Assembly: GCF_014359905.1 (NCBI RefSeq)
Contig: NZ_JACIYP010000032.1
Span: 1 to 49,392 of the forward strand
Length of the DNA stretch: 49,392 nt
Source of the DNA: Hoeflea sp.
GTDB lineage: Bacteria > Pseudomonadota > Alphaproteobacteria > Rhizobiales > Rhizobiaceae
Reading direction: 5' to 3'
Part shown: one piece after another, positions 17,144 through 25,404 of the stretch
How positions within the stretch are numbered: the stretch's first letter is position 1
How the letters are laid out: each line of letters starts with the position of its first letter
Program-made: the position numbers and the translations under genes
Notes under the pieces: model-generated
Told to the model about the DNA's origin: nothing
Seen by the model: the letters and a program-made list of their open reading frames with translations, nothing else
Database searches by the model: none

Positions 17144-18082
17144 GTGACCCACGACAGGGACTTGATGATACGCGCCACGTGGGCTCATCTTGTGGAGGGC
17201 CGAACGCAGGAATCGATCGCCCGCGAACTTGGTCTGACGCGCGCGAAAACCAACAGGTTGATCGCCGAGTGCCGCGAACTCGGCATGGTCCGGATCGGTC
17301 TCCAGACCGATGCCCGTGTGGCGCTCGCAGATGAAAGCGCACTCAAGGCCCGATTTTCCCTTCTCGATGTGTGGATCGTCCCGCGGACAGAAACGGCTGA
17401 CGCCGCCACCCGCACAGTGGGCATGGCCGCCGGATCCTATGTCTCCGAAACACTCGGCGCCGGCCAGACCCTGGCCGTCGGCTGGGGCCGAACCCTCGGC
17501 GCCTCGGTGGCCGGGCTGCAACCGCGCCGGGCCCAGGGCAACCGGGTGGTGACCCTGCTCGGGAGCATGGTGCGCGGCCATGGTCTCAGCTCATTCGACA
17601 TCGCCTCCCACTATGCCCAGACCCTGTGCGCCGAATGCTGCTACCTGATTGCGCCGAGAGTGGCGGAGAGTGCCGAAATCGCGATGCGTCTGTATGAGCG
17701 GGCGGATATTCGCGAAGCGCTCAAGATTGCCGAACAAGCGGACACCATCCTGATCGGCGTCGACGATCTGAGCGGATCGAGCACTCTCTTCCAGACCGGC
17801 CAGTTCACCGCACAGGAACTCGCCGATCTGCGCGCCGCGGGAGCGGTCTGCACGTTGCAGGGGGTGGCGCTCGATGCCGAGGGCCAGATCATCGCCAATC
17901 CGCTCGCCGCGCGAACCGTGGGCCTCGAACCGGGCCTGCTGGCGCAGTCTCCAAGGCGCATCGTCGCTGCCGCAGGCGAGCGCAAGGCAAAGAGCATCCG
18001 CGCCCTGCTCAGGGGCGGACACTGCAATGTCCTCATAACGGACGAGCCGACGGCCGAAGCCATCCTGATGCTGGCTCCGTGA
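17144..18082 (+). CDS. SorC/DeoR-type sugar-binding transcriptional regulator
   Basis: 312 aa from a GTG at 17144 behind GAGGGAAA. The N-terminal helix-turn-helix is visible (TWAHLVEGRTQESIARELGLTRAKTNRLIAECRELGMV, residues 12-50). The C-terminal SorC effector domain contains LAVGWGRTLGASV, VVTLLGSMVRGH, a SFDIASHYAQTL segment, ADTILIGVDDLSGSSTLFQTGQ, and a closing RIVAAAGERKAKSIRALLRGGH, as in DeoR/SorC sugar-phosphate sensors. It is divergent from the importer/phosphoesterase operon and very probably controls it, with a phosphorylated sugar or polyol as likely effector. Confidence 0.88.
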   Translation: MTHDRDLMIRATWAHLVEGRTQESIARELGLTRAKTNRLIAECRELGMVRIGLQTDARVALADESALKARFSLLDVWIVPRTETADAATRTVGMAAGSYVSETLGAGQTLAVGWGRTLGASVAGLQPRRAQGNRVVTLLGSMVRGHGLSSFDIASHYAQTLCAECCYLIAPRVAESAEIAMRLYERADIREALKIAEQADTILIGVDDLSGSSTLFQTGQFTAQELADLRAAGAVCTLQGVALDAEGQIIANPLAARTVGLEPGLLAQSPRRIVAAAGERKAKSIRALLRGGHCNVLITDEPTAEAILMLAP

Positions 18083-18261
18083 TCCCAAGTGGAAGACAGC
18101 GCCGGCGCTGAAGCTGCTATGGCGCGACGCGATCCATCGCGGCTCGCAGCGCAATCCCGCAGGGGCGCTTCTCAAGCCTGCGATTGGATTTGGCTTTTGC
18201 GAGGATTATGATCGCGGGTGCGCCCCTTGACCGGCCGTACCATCACCTCGAAAAGCACAGC

Positions 18262-18738
18262 TCATGGCTGTCCATCCTCGGTTTTCAGCCGGTAGCGGAA
18301 GTCGCAATGGGACGCGCCCTTCATGATTGTCTGGGTGCGCGTCAGCTCCATCTTCGGATTGTAGCCGATACAGAAATCGCCATCGCGGTTGCACGACAGC
18401 AGGTGACCGATGTCGCCGAGCCCCATCTCCTTGTAGACCTCCGAATAGCGGCAGCGCGTGACGTTGAAGTCAAGCCGCTCCGGCGCCTTCTCCAGAACCT
18501 CGATCTCGAGCGCATTGTCCATCTGCCAGAGCGGCAGCAGATCCGCGAAATCCTCGAGGTTCGGCTCCTCGGGCTCCCTCGCCCGGAACTCCGCGCCTTG
18601 TGCGATGGCGGAATTGGAGACGGCTTGGCCCACCACCGTCTCCGCCTCTTCGCGTCCGTGCCGTTCGACCAGCACGTCGAAGACGCACTTCAGGATCGAG
18701 GCCTCGATGCGGCGTTTCTCTATCATCGGCAGCGTCAT
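18262..18738 (-). CDS. L-2-amino-thiazoline-4-carboxylate hydrolase family protein (copy A)
   Basis: 158 aa from the ATG at 18738 behind AAGGG. The C-terminal half has the hallmark of the ATC hydrolase family: CRYSEVYKEMGLGDIGHLLSCNRDGDF, then GYNPKMELTRTQTIMKGASHCDFRY. The two conserved cysteines in LSCNRD and SHCDFRY are present. Characterised ATC hydrolases open the thiazoline ring of L-2-amino-2-thiazoline-4-carboxylate to N-carbamoyl-L-cysteine; many family members are uncharacterised. It is the last gene of the LIV-type operon (53 nt after livF). A second, divergent family member lies at 23547-24056. Soluble; actual substrate unknown. Confidence 0.82.
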   Translation of the reverse strand: MTLPMIEKRRIEASILKCVFDVLVERHGREEAETVVGQAVSNSAIAQGAEFRAREPEEPNLEDFADLLPLWQMDNALEIEVLEKAPERLDFNVTRCRYSEVYKEMGLGDIGHLLSCNRDGDFCIGYNPKMELTRTQTIMKGASHCDFRYRLKTEDGQP

Positions 18739-18791
18739 CGCGTTTCCCTTCGTTCTGCTCGTGCCCGTCGTGTTGCGCCTGGGGCCGCGGC

Positions 18792-19502
18792 TCAGTGCGC
18801 CGCGACATGCCCTCCGAGATAGGCGTCGGCGATGCGGCTGTCATTGGCGAGGTCGCGGGCGGCGCCTTCCATGATGATCCGGCCGCTCTCGATCACGGCC
18901 GCCCGGTCGGCGATCCGCAACGCCGCTTTGGCGTTCTGCTCGACGATCAGGATCGAATAGCCCTGGGCGCGGATCTCCTCGACCAGATCGAAGATGAAGC
19001 GCACCAGCATCGGCGCAAGGCCGAGCGACGGCTCGTCGAGCAGAAGCACCTTTGGCTTGCGCATCAACGCCCGGCCGATGCACAGCATCTGCTGCTCGCC
19101 GCCCGACAGCGAGCCGGCGCCCTGCCGGAGCCGTTCCTTCAGCTTCGGAAACAGCCCCAGCACGCGATCGAGTTCCTGCGTCTTCAGCGGACCTCCGCCG
19201 ATGGTCAGGTTTTCCAGCACGCTCATGTTGGAGAAGATCTGCCGGCCTTCGGGAGCCTGGAGAATGCCGAGATCGACGATCTCGTGGCTCTTTAGGCCGA
19301 CGATGTTCTTGCCCTCGTAGCGGATCTCGCCGCCGGTCGGATGGTAGATGCCGGAGATGCAGCGCATGAGGCTGGTCTTGCCGACGCCATTGGCGCCGAG
19401 GATGGCGTAGATGCCTTTCTCGGCAAGCTCCAGGCTGATGTCGTGCAGGATGTCCTGCACGCCGATCCGCAGGGACAGGTTTGCGATTTCGAGAACGTTC
19501 AC
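18792..19502 (-). CDS. livF: LIV-type ABC transporter ATP-binding protein (LivF-like), second system
   Basis: 236 aa from a GTG at 19502, overlapping the livG stop as GTGA. Motifs are Walker A GANGVGKTS, signature LSGGEQQM and Walker B LLLDEPSLGLAP; the N-terminus (MNVLEIANLSLRIGVQDILHD) is typical of LivF. It works with the second livG under the LivHM permease. The operon also carries two ATC-hydrolase-like genes and redox/PLP enzymes, so the solute is probably a sulfur-containing or cyclic amino acid rather than a branched-chain one; this is inference from context. Confidence 0.9.
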   Translation of the reverse strand: MNVLEIANLSLRIGVQDILHDISLELAEKGIYAILGANGVGKTSLMRCISGIYHPTGGEIRYEGKNIVGLKSHEIVDLGILQAPEGRQIFSNMSVLENLTIGGGPLKTQELDRVLGLFPKLKERLRQGAGSLSGGEQQMLCIGRALMRKPKVLLLDEPSLGLAPMLVRFIFDLVEEIRAQGYSILIVEQNAKAALRIADRAAVIESGRIIMEGAARDLANDSRIADAYLGGHVAAH

Positions 19503-20254
19503 TCGTCTACCCCCAAATAGGCTTCCAGGACCTCGTGGTTCTGCCGCACCACCGAGGGTTCCGCATCCGCGATCTTGCGGCCCGAAGCCAGCACGACAAT
19601 GCGCTCGCAGATACTCATGACGAGGCCCATGTCATGCTCGACAAGCATGACGGTGAGGCCGCCCGAATGCAGGTCCTTGATGAAGGCGGCGAGCTCGGCA
19701 GTCTCGGAATCATTCAGTCCCGCCGCCGGTTCGTCAAGGACCAGCAGGTCCGGGTTCATCGCCAGCGCGCGGGCGATCTCCAGATATTTGCGCTTGCCGT
19801 AGGCAAGGTTGGCCGCCAAGTCATTGGCGTACTCGGTGAGCTGAACCCTTTCCAGGGCCTTCCAGCTGCGCTCCGAGATCTCCTTCGCCTGCTTCGATCC
19901 GCCGACGATCGCCTGCCACGGGTTCAGGCCGATGGCCCCGACCGCCCCGACGGAAACATTGTCGAAGACGGTCATGTTGGGGAACACGCGCAGGTTCTGG
20001 AACGTGCGCGAAATCCCCTTGGAGGCGATGGCCGACGGCTTGAGGCCGCTGATCTTCTCGCCACGATAGCGGATTTCGCCCGACGAGACCGGGGTGAAGC
20101 CGGAGATCAGGTTGAAAAGCGTGGTCTTGCCGGCCCCGTTGGGGCCGATCAGTCCGACGAGTTCCCCTTCGCCCACCGTGGTGGTGACGCCGTCGACCGC
20201 CATCAGGCCACCGAAGCGCCGGGACACGTTGTCCACCTCAAGCATAGCGCTCAT
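19499..20254 (-). CDS. livG: LIV-type ABC transporter ATP-binding protein (LivG-like), second system
   Basis: 251 aa from the ATG at 20254, overlapping the livM stop as ATGA. Walker A is GPNGAGKTT and Walker B LVLDEPAAGLN. The signature segment reads LAYGKRKYLEIARAL, a LivG variant with K in place of the usual E/Q after YG. It ends with the LivG-specific VEHDMGLVMSICERIVVLASGRKI block. It pairs with LivF of the same operon. Nothing suggests loss of function; the variant signature occurs in this clade. Confidence 0.9.
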   Translation of the reverse strand: MSAMLEVDNVSRRFGGLMAVDGVTTTVGEGELVGLIGPNGAGKTTLFNLISGFTPVSSGEIRYRGEKISGLKPSAIASKGISRTFQNLRVFPNMTVFDNVSVGAVGAIGLNPWQAIVGGSKQAKEISERSWKALERVQLTEYANDLAANLAYGKRKYLEIARALAMNPDLLVLDEPAAGLNDSETAELAAFIKDLHSGGLTVMLVEHDMGLVMSICERIVVLASGRKIADAEPSVVRQNHEVLEAYLGVDE

Positions 20255-21261
20255 TTCCAGCCCACCTTCTGCTTGTCGGGATTGTCCTGCCAGGCGGATC
20301 CGAACTGGCGGCGGATGAAATTGAGGGCGGGAACCTCGCCGAACAGCCCCCTGGGCAGGAACAGGATCGAGAAGAACAGCACCATGCCGACGATGATGTT
20401 GCGGATGTCACCCACCCCGCGCAGCGCCTCGGGCAACAGGATCAGCAGCAGCGCCCCGATGATCGCACCGGGGATGCTGCCGAGCCCCCCCACCACGACC
20501 ATGGCAAGGATCAGGATCGATTCCGCGAAGTCGAAGTCCATCGGCGAGATGTAGCCCGTGGTATACGCCCACAGCGCGCCGGCGATCCCGGCGAAGAAGG
20601 ACGAGATCATGAAGGACTCGACCTTCAGTCGCACCGTGTTGATGCCCATGGCGTCAGCGCACTGGTCGTCCTCGCGCAGGCTCCTGAGGGCGTTGCCATA
20701 ATAGGAGTGGCTGAGCCGGTGCAGGATCCAGATCGACACGCTGACGATCACCGCCACCACGAAATAGATTCCGAGTTCGCTCTCGACCGTGTAGCCGAAC
20801 AGGTCGATGCCCGTGAACAGCAGCACGCCGTTCGGCCCCTTGGTGACCGCGACCCAGTTCTGCAGCACGAGGAAGATCATCTGGCCGATGCCGAGCGTGG
20901 CGACGGCGAAGTAGATGCTCACCAGCCGCATGGTCGGCAGGGCGACGACGAAGGCGATCGCCGCCGCGCCGAGGCCCGCAAGCGGCAGGCCAAGCGTGAA
21001 GCCGATGCCGTAATCGGCTCCTGCCAGGGCGGCGATATAGGCGCCGACGCCGTAGAAGGCGGCGTGGCCGAGATGCAGCAGTCCGGCAACCCCGGTGACC
21101 AGTTGCAGCGACACCGCCAGCAGCGAGAAGATCAGCGCCACGGTCACGACCTGATAGAGATACCCCTGGCCGAGATACACCAGCAGGGCCGGCACGGCGG
21201 CGAACAGCACCGCGAGAATGGCAATCTTTAGAACTGCCGGTTGGTTGAGATACTTAGACAC
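20251..21261 (-). CDS. livM: LIV-type ABC transporter permease (LivM-like), second system
   Basis: 336 aa from a GTG at 21261 behind GGAGGGA, overlapping livH by 8 nt. About nine or ten membrane segments. The cytoplasmic coupling loop SYYGNALRSLREDDQCADAMG lies near residue 185, and the C-terminus LPRGLFGEVPALN is typical. With LivH it forms the membrane channel of the importer whose binding protein is encoded at 22344-23468. Confidence 0.9.
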   Translation of the reverse strand: MSKYLNQPAVLKIAILAVLFAAVPALLVYLGQGYLYQVVTVALIFSLLAVSLQLVTGVAGLLHLGHAAFYGVGAYIAALAGADYGIGFTLGLPLAGLGAAAIAFVVALPTMRLVSIYFAVATLGIGQMIFLVLQNWVAVTKGPNGVLLFTGIDLFGYTVESELGIYFVVAVIVSVSIWILHRLSHSYYGNALRSLREDDQCADAMGINTVRLKVESFMISSFFAGIAGALWAYTTGYISPMDFDFAESILILAMVVVGGLGSIPGAIIGALLLILLPEALRGVGDIRNIIVGMVLFFSILFLPRGLFGEVPALNFIRRQFGSAWQDNPDKQKVGWK

Positions 21262-22168
21262 GTTCCCTCCTCGCTCCGAAGAGCCCCTGCGGGAAGAAGA
21301 CCAATGTGACGATGAGGAACAGGTAGGCGACCATGTCGGCCCAGACGGACGACATGAAGGTCGTCGACAGGCTCTCCGACACCCCCAGCACCAGCGCTGC
21401 GATGACCGCTCCCGGAATGGAACTCAGCCCGCCCATCACCATGGCGACAAACGCCTTGATGCCGGGGATGAATCCCATCGAGGGGAAGATCGCACCATAG
21501 TAGAGGCCGACGAGAATGCCGGCGAGCGCACCCATCATCGAGCCGATGACGAAGGTCAGCACGATGGTGCGGTCGGTGTTGATGCCGACATATTTCGCGC
21601 CCAGCGGATTGTTGGAGACGGCGCGGATCGACAGGCCGATGGCGCTGTATCGCAGCAGCCACTGCAGTCCGCCCAGCATGAGCACCGAGACGACGAAGAT
21701 GATGATGTCGCCATTGACGATCGTGACCGGCCCCAGAGAGATCGGCTTGTTGATCAGGTAGCTGATGTCGACCGTCTGGAACTCGGAACCGAACAGCAGC
21801 TCCATCGCCTCGCGCGCGATAATCGACATGGCCAGCGAGGACATCAGCGTCGCCTCGCGCATGGCCCGCGATTTCAGCGATGCCTCGTCCGAGAACCTTC
21901 GGAATGGTCTGAAGGCCAGCCTTTCCAGGCCCAGGCCGGTCAGCGCACCGACCGCCAGGACGATGAAGACGATGACGAGGAATGGCGGGCCGAAGGCGGC
22001 GACGGCCATGATGCCGGCGTAGGCGCCGATCGTGTAGACCTCGCCATGGGCGAAGTTGACGACGTTGAGGACGCCGAAGATCAGCGTGAAACCGATGGCC
22101 ATCAGGGCATAGACCATGCCCAGTGAAATGCCGATCGTCAGCTGTTGCAGGTAATAGGGATCTATCAC
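21254..22168 (-). CDS. livH: LIV-type ABC transporter permease (LivH-like), second system
   Basis: 304 aa if translation starts at the GTG at 22168, which has AGGA at good spacing and gives the family opening IDPYYLQQLTIGISLGMVYA. A GTG at 22231 would add a 21-residue Pro/Ser-rich leader without a clear ribosome site. Landmarks are GFTLIFGVLNVVNFAHGEVY and IGLSIRAVSNNPLGAKYVG, the coupling loop. It is separated from the upstream binding-protein gene by 175 nt holding a strong hairpin, which may lower its expression relative to the binding protein. Confidence 0.87.
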   Translation of the reverse strand: MIDPYYLQQLTIGISLGMVYALMAIGFTLIFGVLNVVNFAHGEVYTIGAYAGIMAVAAFGPPFLVIVFIVLAVGALTGLGLERLAFRPFRRFSDEASLKSRAMREATLMSSLAMSIIAREAMELLFGSEFQTVDISYLINKPISLGPVTIVNGDIIIFVVSVLMLGGLQWLLRYSAIGLSIRAVSNNPLGAKYVGINTDRTIVLTFVIGSMMGALAGILVGLYYGAIFPSMGFIPGIKAFVAMVMGGLSSIPGAVIAALVLGVSESLSTTFMSSVWADMVAYLFLIVTLVFFPQGLFGARRERV

Positions 22169-22296
22169 GGGTATCTGTCCTGGCAAGCTACTAACACTGG
22201 AACCAGGCGCAACGGGAGCATTCTTCGCCACCCGGGACCCGGGTTTGCGGCGACGTCAGTTCCTCGATGCGCACGGTCCTACGGAACCCGGCTGCG

Positions 22297-22332
22297 CCCC
22301 CTCCCCCGGCCGCATGGCGCCCGGAGGAGGGG
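22297..22332 (-). promoter_or_regulatory. Intercistronic hairpin after the LIV binding-protein gene
   Basis: A 12-bp GC stem with one mismatch (CCCCTCCCCCGG at 22298-22309 against 22321-22332) lies between the binding-protein stop at 22344 and livH. Such hairpins commonly stabilise the upstream message and attenuate read-through into permease genes, giving excess binding protein. Confidence 0.55.
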
Positions 22333-22343
22333 AAGCGCGGCGT

Positions 22344-23468
22344 CTACTTGACCGGGACGAACTGGCCGTTGGAGACGGTCGCCTTGGTGAGCTGCTTCAG
22401 CGCTTCGCCGTTCTCGTCGAAGGACGTGACGCCGGTGACGCCCGGGAAGTCCTTGGTCTTGGCAAGCTCGTCGCGGACGTTCTGGCGCGAGACATCCGGA
22501 TAGGCGCGGGCAACGGCCTCCAGCATGATGTTCACCGCGTCATAGGCCTGGGCAGGGAACTGGCCCGGCTCGGCGCCATCGCGAACAGCCTTCCACTCAT
22601 CGACGAACGACGCGACATTCGGGTTCTCGCTGTTGGGCAGGAAGGTCACCGTCAGGAACAGGTCTTCGGCCGACGGGCCGGCGAGCTCGACAAGCTGCTG
22701 GTTATAGGCGGCGGAAGTCGAGTAGACCGGGATGTCGATGTTGAGCTGCGTCATCTGCTTGAGGAACTGGGCGCCGTCCTCATAGAAGAAGCCGGTGTAG
22801 ATCGCATCCGGCTTCGACCGCTCGATCTTGGTGATGATAGAGCGGAAATCCGGCAGGCCGCGGTTGAAGTACTCGGTGAAGACCACCTCGCCGCCATTCG
22901 CCTTCACCTTCTCGGCGAAGTCCTTGACCACCGACTGTCCCCAGTCGGTCTGCTCGGCGATCACCGCGATCTTCTTCAGGCCGTTCTCGTTCATCCAGTC
23001 GGCGTTGTAGACGCCTTCCTGGGCCTGGGTGGTGATGTTGCGGAACTGCCACTCGGAGATCTTGGCATAATCGGGATGGGACGCCGTCTGGCTGAGCTGG
23101 GCCATCTCGGCGCGCTGGTAGACCTGGGCGGCAGCCATCGAGACCGTCGAGGTAAAATCGCCGAGCGCTGCAACAATGCGCTTGTCATCCACGAATTTGC
23201 GGGCAATGGCCACGCCTTCCTTGGCGTCCGAACGGGAGTCCTCGAATATGATCTCGACCGGCACCTTCATCTTGCCGGATGCATTGAAATCCTTGAGAGC
23301 GATCTCGGCAGCCGTCTTGAAATCCTGGCCGTACTGCGCCGTACTGCCGGTCAGCGGCAGCTGGTAGCCCAGGTAGATCGGATCATCGGCCAGCGCCCCG
23401 GCCGGAACGGCGAGCAGACCGGCAAAGCCGGCGATCAGGCCGAGTGTCTTCGTGCGAGAAATCTTCAT
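22344..23468 (-). CDS. LIV-type ABC transporter periplasmic substrate-binding protein, second system
   Basis: 374 aa from the ATG at 23468 behind CAGGAGA; the open frame extends 18 codons upstream without a ribosome site. The signal peptide is clear (MKISRTKTLGLIAGFAGLLAVPAGALA, cleavage near ALA-DDP). The mature part starts YLGYQLPLTGSTAQYGQDFKTAAEIALKDFN, the type I binding fold of amino-acid and amide sensors, and includes VAALGDFTSTVSMAAAQVYQ and FTEYFNRGLPDFRSIITKI. The ligand is unknown; flanking enzymes of ATC hydrolase, DadA-like and desulfurase-like families point to a sulfur or cyclic amino acid. Confidence 0.88.
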   Translation of the reverse strand: MKISRTKTLGLIAGFAGLLAVPAGALADDPIYLGYQLPLTGSTAQYGQDFKTAAEIALKDFNASGKMKVPVEIIFEDSRSDAKEGVAIARKFVDDKRIVAALGDFTSTVSMAAAQVYQRAEMAQLSQTASHPDYAKISEWQFRNITTQAQEGVYNADWMNENGLKKIAVIAEQTDWGQSVVKDFAEKVKANGGEVVFTEYFNRGLPDFRSIITKIERSKPDAIYTGFFYEDGAQFLKQMTQLNIDIPVYSTSAAYNQQLVELAGPSAEDLFLTVTFLPNSENPNVASFVDEWKAVRDGAEPGQFPAQAYDAVNIMLEAVARAYPDVSRQNVRDELAKTKDFPGVTGVTSFDENGEALKQLTKATVSNGQFVPVK

Positions 23469-23546
23469 TGTAGGGTTCTCCTGTATCTGGAAGTCTTGTT
23501 GATTGTTGTTTGATGGGATCACCCCGGGACCGGGATGACCGTCGGC

Positions 23547-24056
23547 TCAGGCTGCACTGGCGCCGGGTTCGACCCGCAGGAGGCAACATCCGGTCTTTCC
23601 CTTCGTCCAGGTTTCTCCCTTGAATACGAAGCCGGCTTCCGTGAACAGACCGCCGTCAATTGCCCCGGCGGCCTTGCAGAGCAGTTCGAGGTCCTCCTCG
23701 TTGCGGCCCTGCTCCGTCCACGTATCCTTCAGCGGGCAGCGGTGGAACTGGATCTCAAGACCCTCGCCGTCGCATTTCTTGATTTCGGGCGCGAACATCT
23801 CGGCCGAGCATGGGATGCCGCCGATAAAGGCGTCCTTCAAGCCCGGCAGGTCGTCGGGGCCCAGATGGGCGAATTTCTTGCCCATGTCCTTGCCCAGACG
23901 GCGAGTCGATTCGGCGATCAGTTCCACGGCGCGGTCGGCGCCATAGGCCTCGCGCAGCACATCGAACATATGCGCATAGGCCTTGGCGCGCATGGCGAAT
24001 GCCGCCTTCAGCATGTCGAGCGTGACGGCCGGCTCGCCGGTGGTTTCCTGGGTCAT
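23547..24056 (-). CDS. L-2-amino-thiazoline-4-carboxylate hydrolase family protein (copy B)
   Basis: 169 aa from the ATG at 24056, 7 nt after the FAD oxidoreductase stop. The family pattern is visible: FHRCPLKDTWTEQG, then LELLCKAAGAIDGGLFTEAGF, then GETWTKGKTGCCLLRV, with cysteines at the positions equivalent to LSC and SHC in copy A. The N-terminal half is helical with a GGIPCSAEMFAPEIKKCDGEG segment carrying two more cysteines, a possible metal or thiol site. Overall similarity to copy A is low, so this is an old divergence, not a recent duplicate. It is co-transcribed with the importer and upstream enzymes and may form a complex with copy A or act on another step. Confidence 0.75.
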   Translation of the reverse strand: MTQETTGEPAVTLDMLKAAFAMRAKAYAHMFDVLREAYGADRAVELIAESTRRLGKDMGKKFAHLGPDDLPGLKDAFIGGIPCSAEMFAPEIKKCDGEGLEIQFHRCPLKDTWTEQGRNEEDLELLCKAAGAIDGGLFTEAGFVFKGETWTKGKTGCCLLRVEPGASAA

Positions 24057-24063
24057 GTAGGTA

Positions 24064-25389
24064 TCATCCTCTTGCTTGTCTTTGCTGCGGCCCGTCGCGA
24101 CCGTCCCGCCACCGGTAAAGCTGAAGCATGGCCGGCGGCGCGAAGGTCTTGACCAGACCGTGTAGCGGGATTGGCTTGGGGTCGGACATCGGCAGGGCGA
24201 GCTGCGAAACCGGCTGACCGGAGATCGCCTGGGCGAATTCGCGGCCGAGCGAGATCGACAGGGAGACGCCGCGGCCGTTGCACCCGGCCCAGCACCAGAA
24301 GTCGGGGCCGAGCTGGCTGATGAAGGGGAAGCGGTCCTCGGTCATGCCGATATACCCGTTCCAGACGAAATCGAAGGTTGGCCTTCCAAGGACCGGGAAG
24401 GCCGCTTCCAGCCGGCGCCCGACGAGCGCCCGCAGGCGATCCGGCCCGTTGTGGCCAAGCGCAAGCGCGCCGCCCGTCACCAGCCGGTTGCGCTTGTCAT
24501 AGCGGAAGAACTGCAGGTCGCCATGGGTATCCGAAACGGCCTGCCGGCCCGGCACCACCGCCTTGCGCTGCTCGTCGGTAAGCGGCCTCGTTGCCATCTG
24601 CCACGACAGGACCGGCACCACGGAGCGCGCAACCTTGGGAGCGAGCTTCGAGGCCATGAAACCCGTATAGGCATTGCTGGCGAGCATCACGGCGCGCGCG
24701 ACGACCTCGCCGGACGGCGTGCGCAGATGCCATCTGCCATCGCGGCGCTCGACCGCCTCTACCGGGCTGTTCTCGTGGATCGCAACGCCCCTCGCCTCGC
24801 AGGCGGCTGCGAGACCACGCACCAGGGCCAGCGGGTTGATATGACCGCCGGTCGGGTTGTACATGCCGCCGAACCAGCGGTCCGAGCCGAGAAGTTCGGC
24901 GGATTCGCGGGCATCAAGCAGCCTTGCGGGGGCACCGCGTTTCGACCAGGCGTCGACCCTGGCGCGGCTCAGCCTGAGCCGGCTCTCCCGGTGCGCGGGC
25001 TGAAACCAGCCGGTCTGCTCGGCCTCGCAGTCGATGCCTTCCTGCCGGGCAGTCTCGAAAAGGTAGGAGGCGCTGTCGCGCACAAGCCCAACGAACCGCT
25101 CGCCCACTTCGCCGAATCGCGCCTCGATCGCGTCCGGCTCGGCCGCCGTCATGGTCGGAATCACCTGGCCGTTGTTGCGGCCGGATCCGCCGAAGCCGAC
25201 TTCAACGCCTTCCAGGAGCGTGACCTGATGTCCCGCGCGGGCCAGATGCAGGGCCGTGGAAAGCCCAGTAAACCCGCCGCCGATGACTGCCACATCTGTC
25301 TCGACGCCCCCGGAAACGGCCGGAGTGGACTGCCTTGACGGAGCCGTATCCGCCCAAAGCGATGCCGAGATCTGTTTGCTGGAAAACAT
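24064..25389 (-). CDS. DadA/PuuB-like FAD-dependent amine/amino-acid oxidoreductase
   Basis: 441 aa from the ATG at 25389. An N-terminal Rossmann FAD motif follows a 30-residue leader: DVAVIGGGFTGLSTALHLARAGHQVTLLE. Next is GFGGSGRNNGQVIP, as in PuuB/OrdL-like gamma-glutamylputrescine oxidases and DAO-family enzymes. The C-terminal FAD segment is WNGYIGMTEDRFPFI with CNGRGVSLSISLGREFA. It probably oxidises a C-N bond of a secondary amine or amino acid. In this operon, oxidation of a thiazolidine-type ring or of an alkylated cysteine is an attractive but unproven role. Separated by 7 nt from copy B and 15 nt from the PLP enzyme. Confidence 0.85.
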   Translation of the reverse strand: MFSSKQISASLWADTAPSRQSTPAVSGGVETDVAVIGGGFTGLSTALHLARAGHQVTLLEGVEVGFGGSGRNNGQVIPTMTAAEPDAIEARFGEVGERFVGLVRDSASYLFETARQEGIDCEAEQTGWFQPAHRESRLRLSRARVDAWSKRGAPARLLDARESAELLGSDRWFGGMYNPTGGHINPLALVRGLAAACEARGVAIHENSPVEAVERRDGRWHLRTPSGEVVARAVMLASNAYTGFMASKLAPKVARSVVPVLSWQMATRPLTDEQRKAVVPGRQAVSDTHGDLQFFRYDKRNRLVTGGALALGHNGPDRLRALVGRRLEAAFPVLGRPTFDFVWNGYIGMTEDRFPFISQLGPDFWCWAGCNGRGVSLSISLGREFAQAISGQPVSQLALPMSDPKPIPLHGLVKTFAPPAMLQLYRWRDGRDGPQQRQARG

Positions 25390-25404
25390 AGCGTCAATCC
25401 GCTC

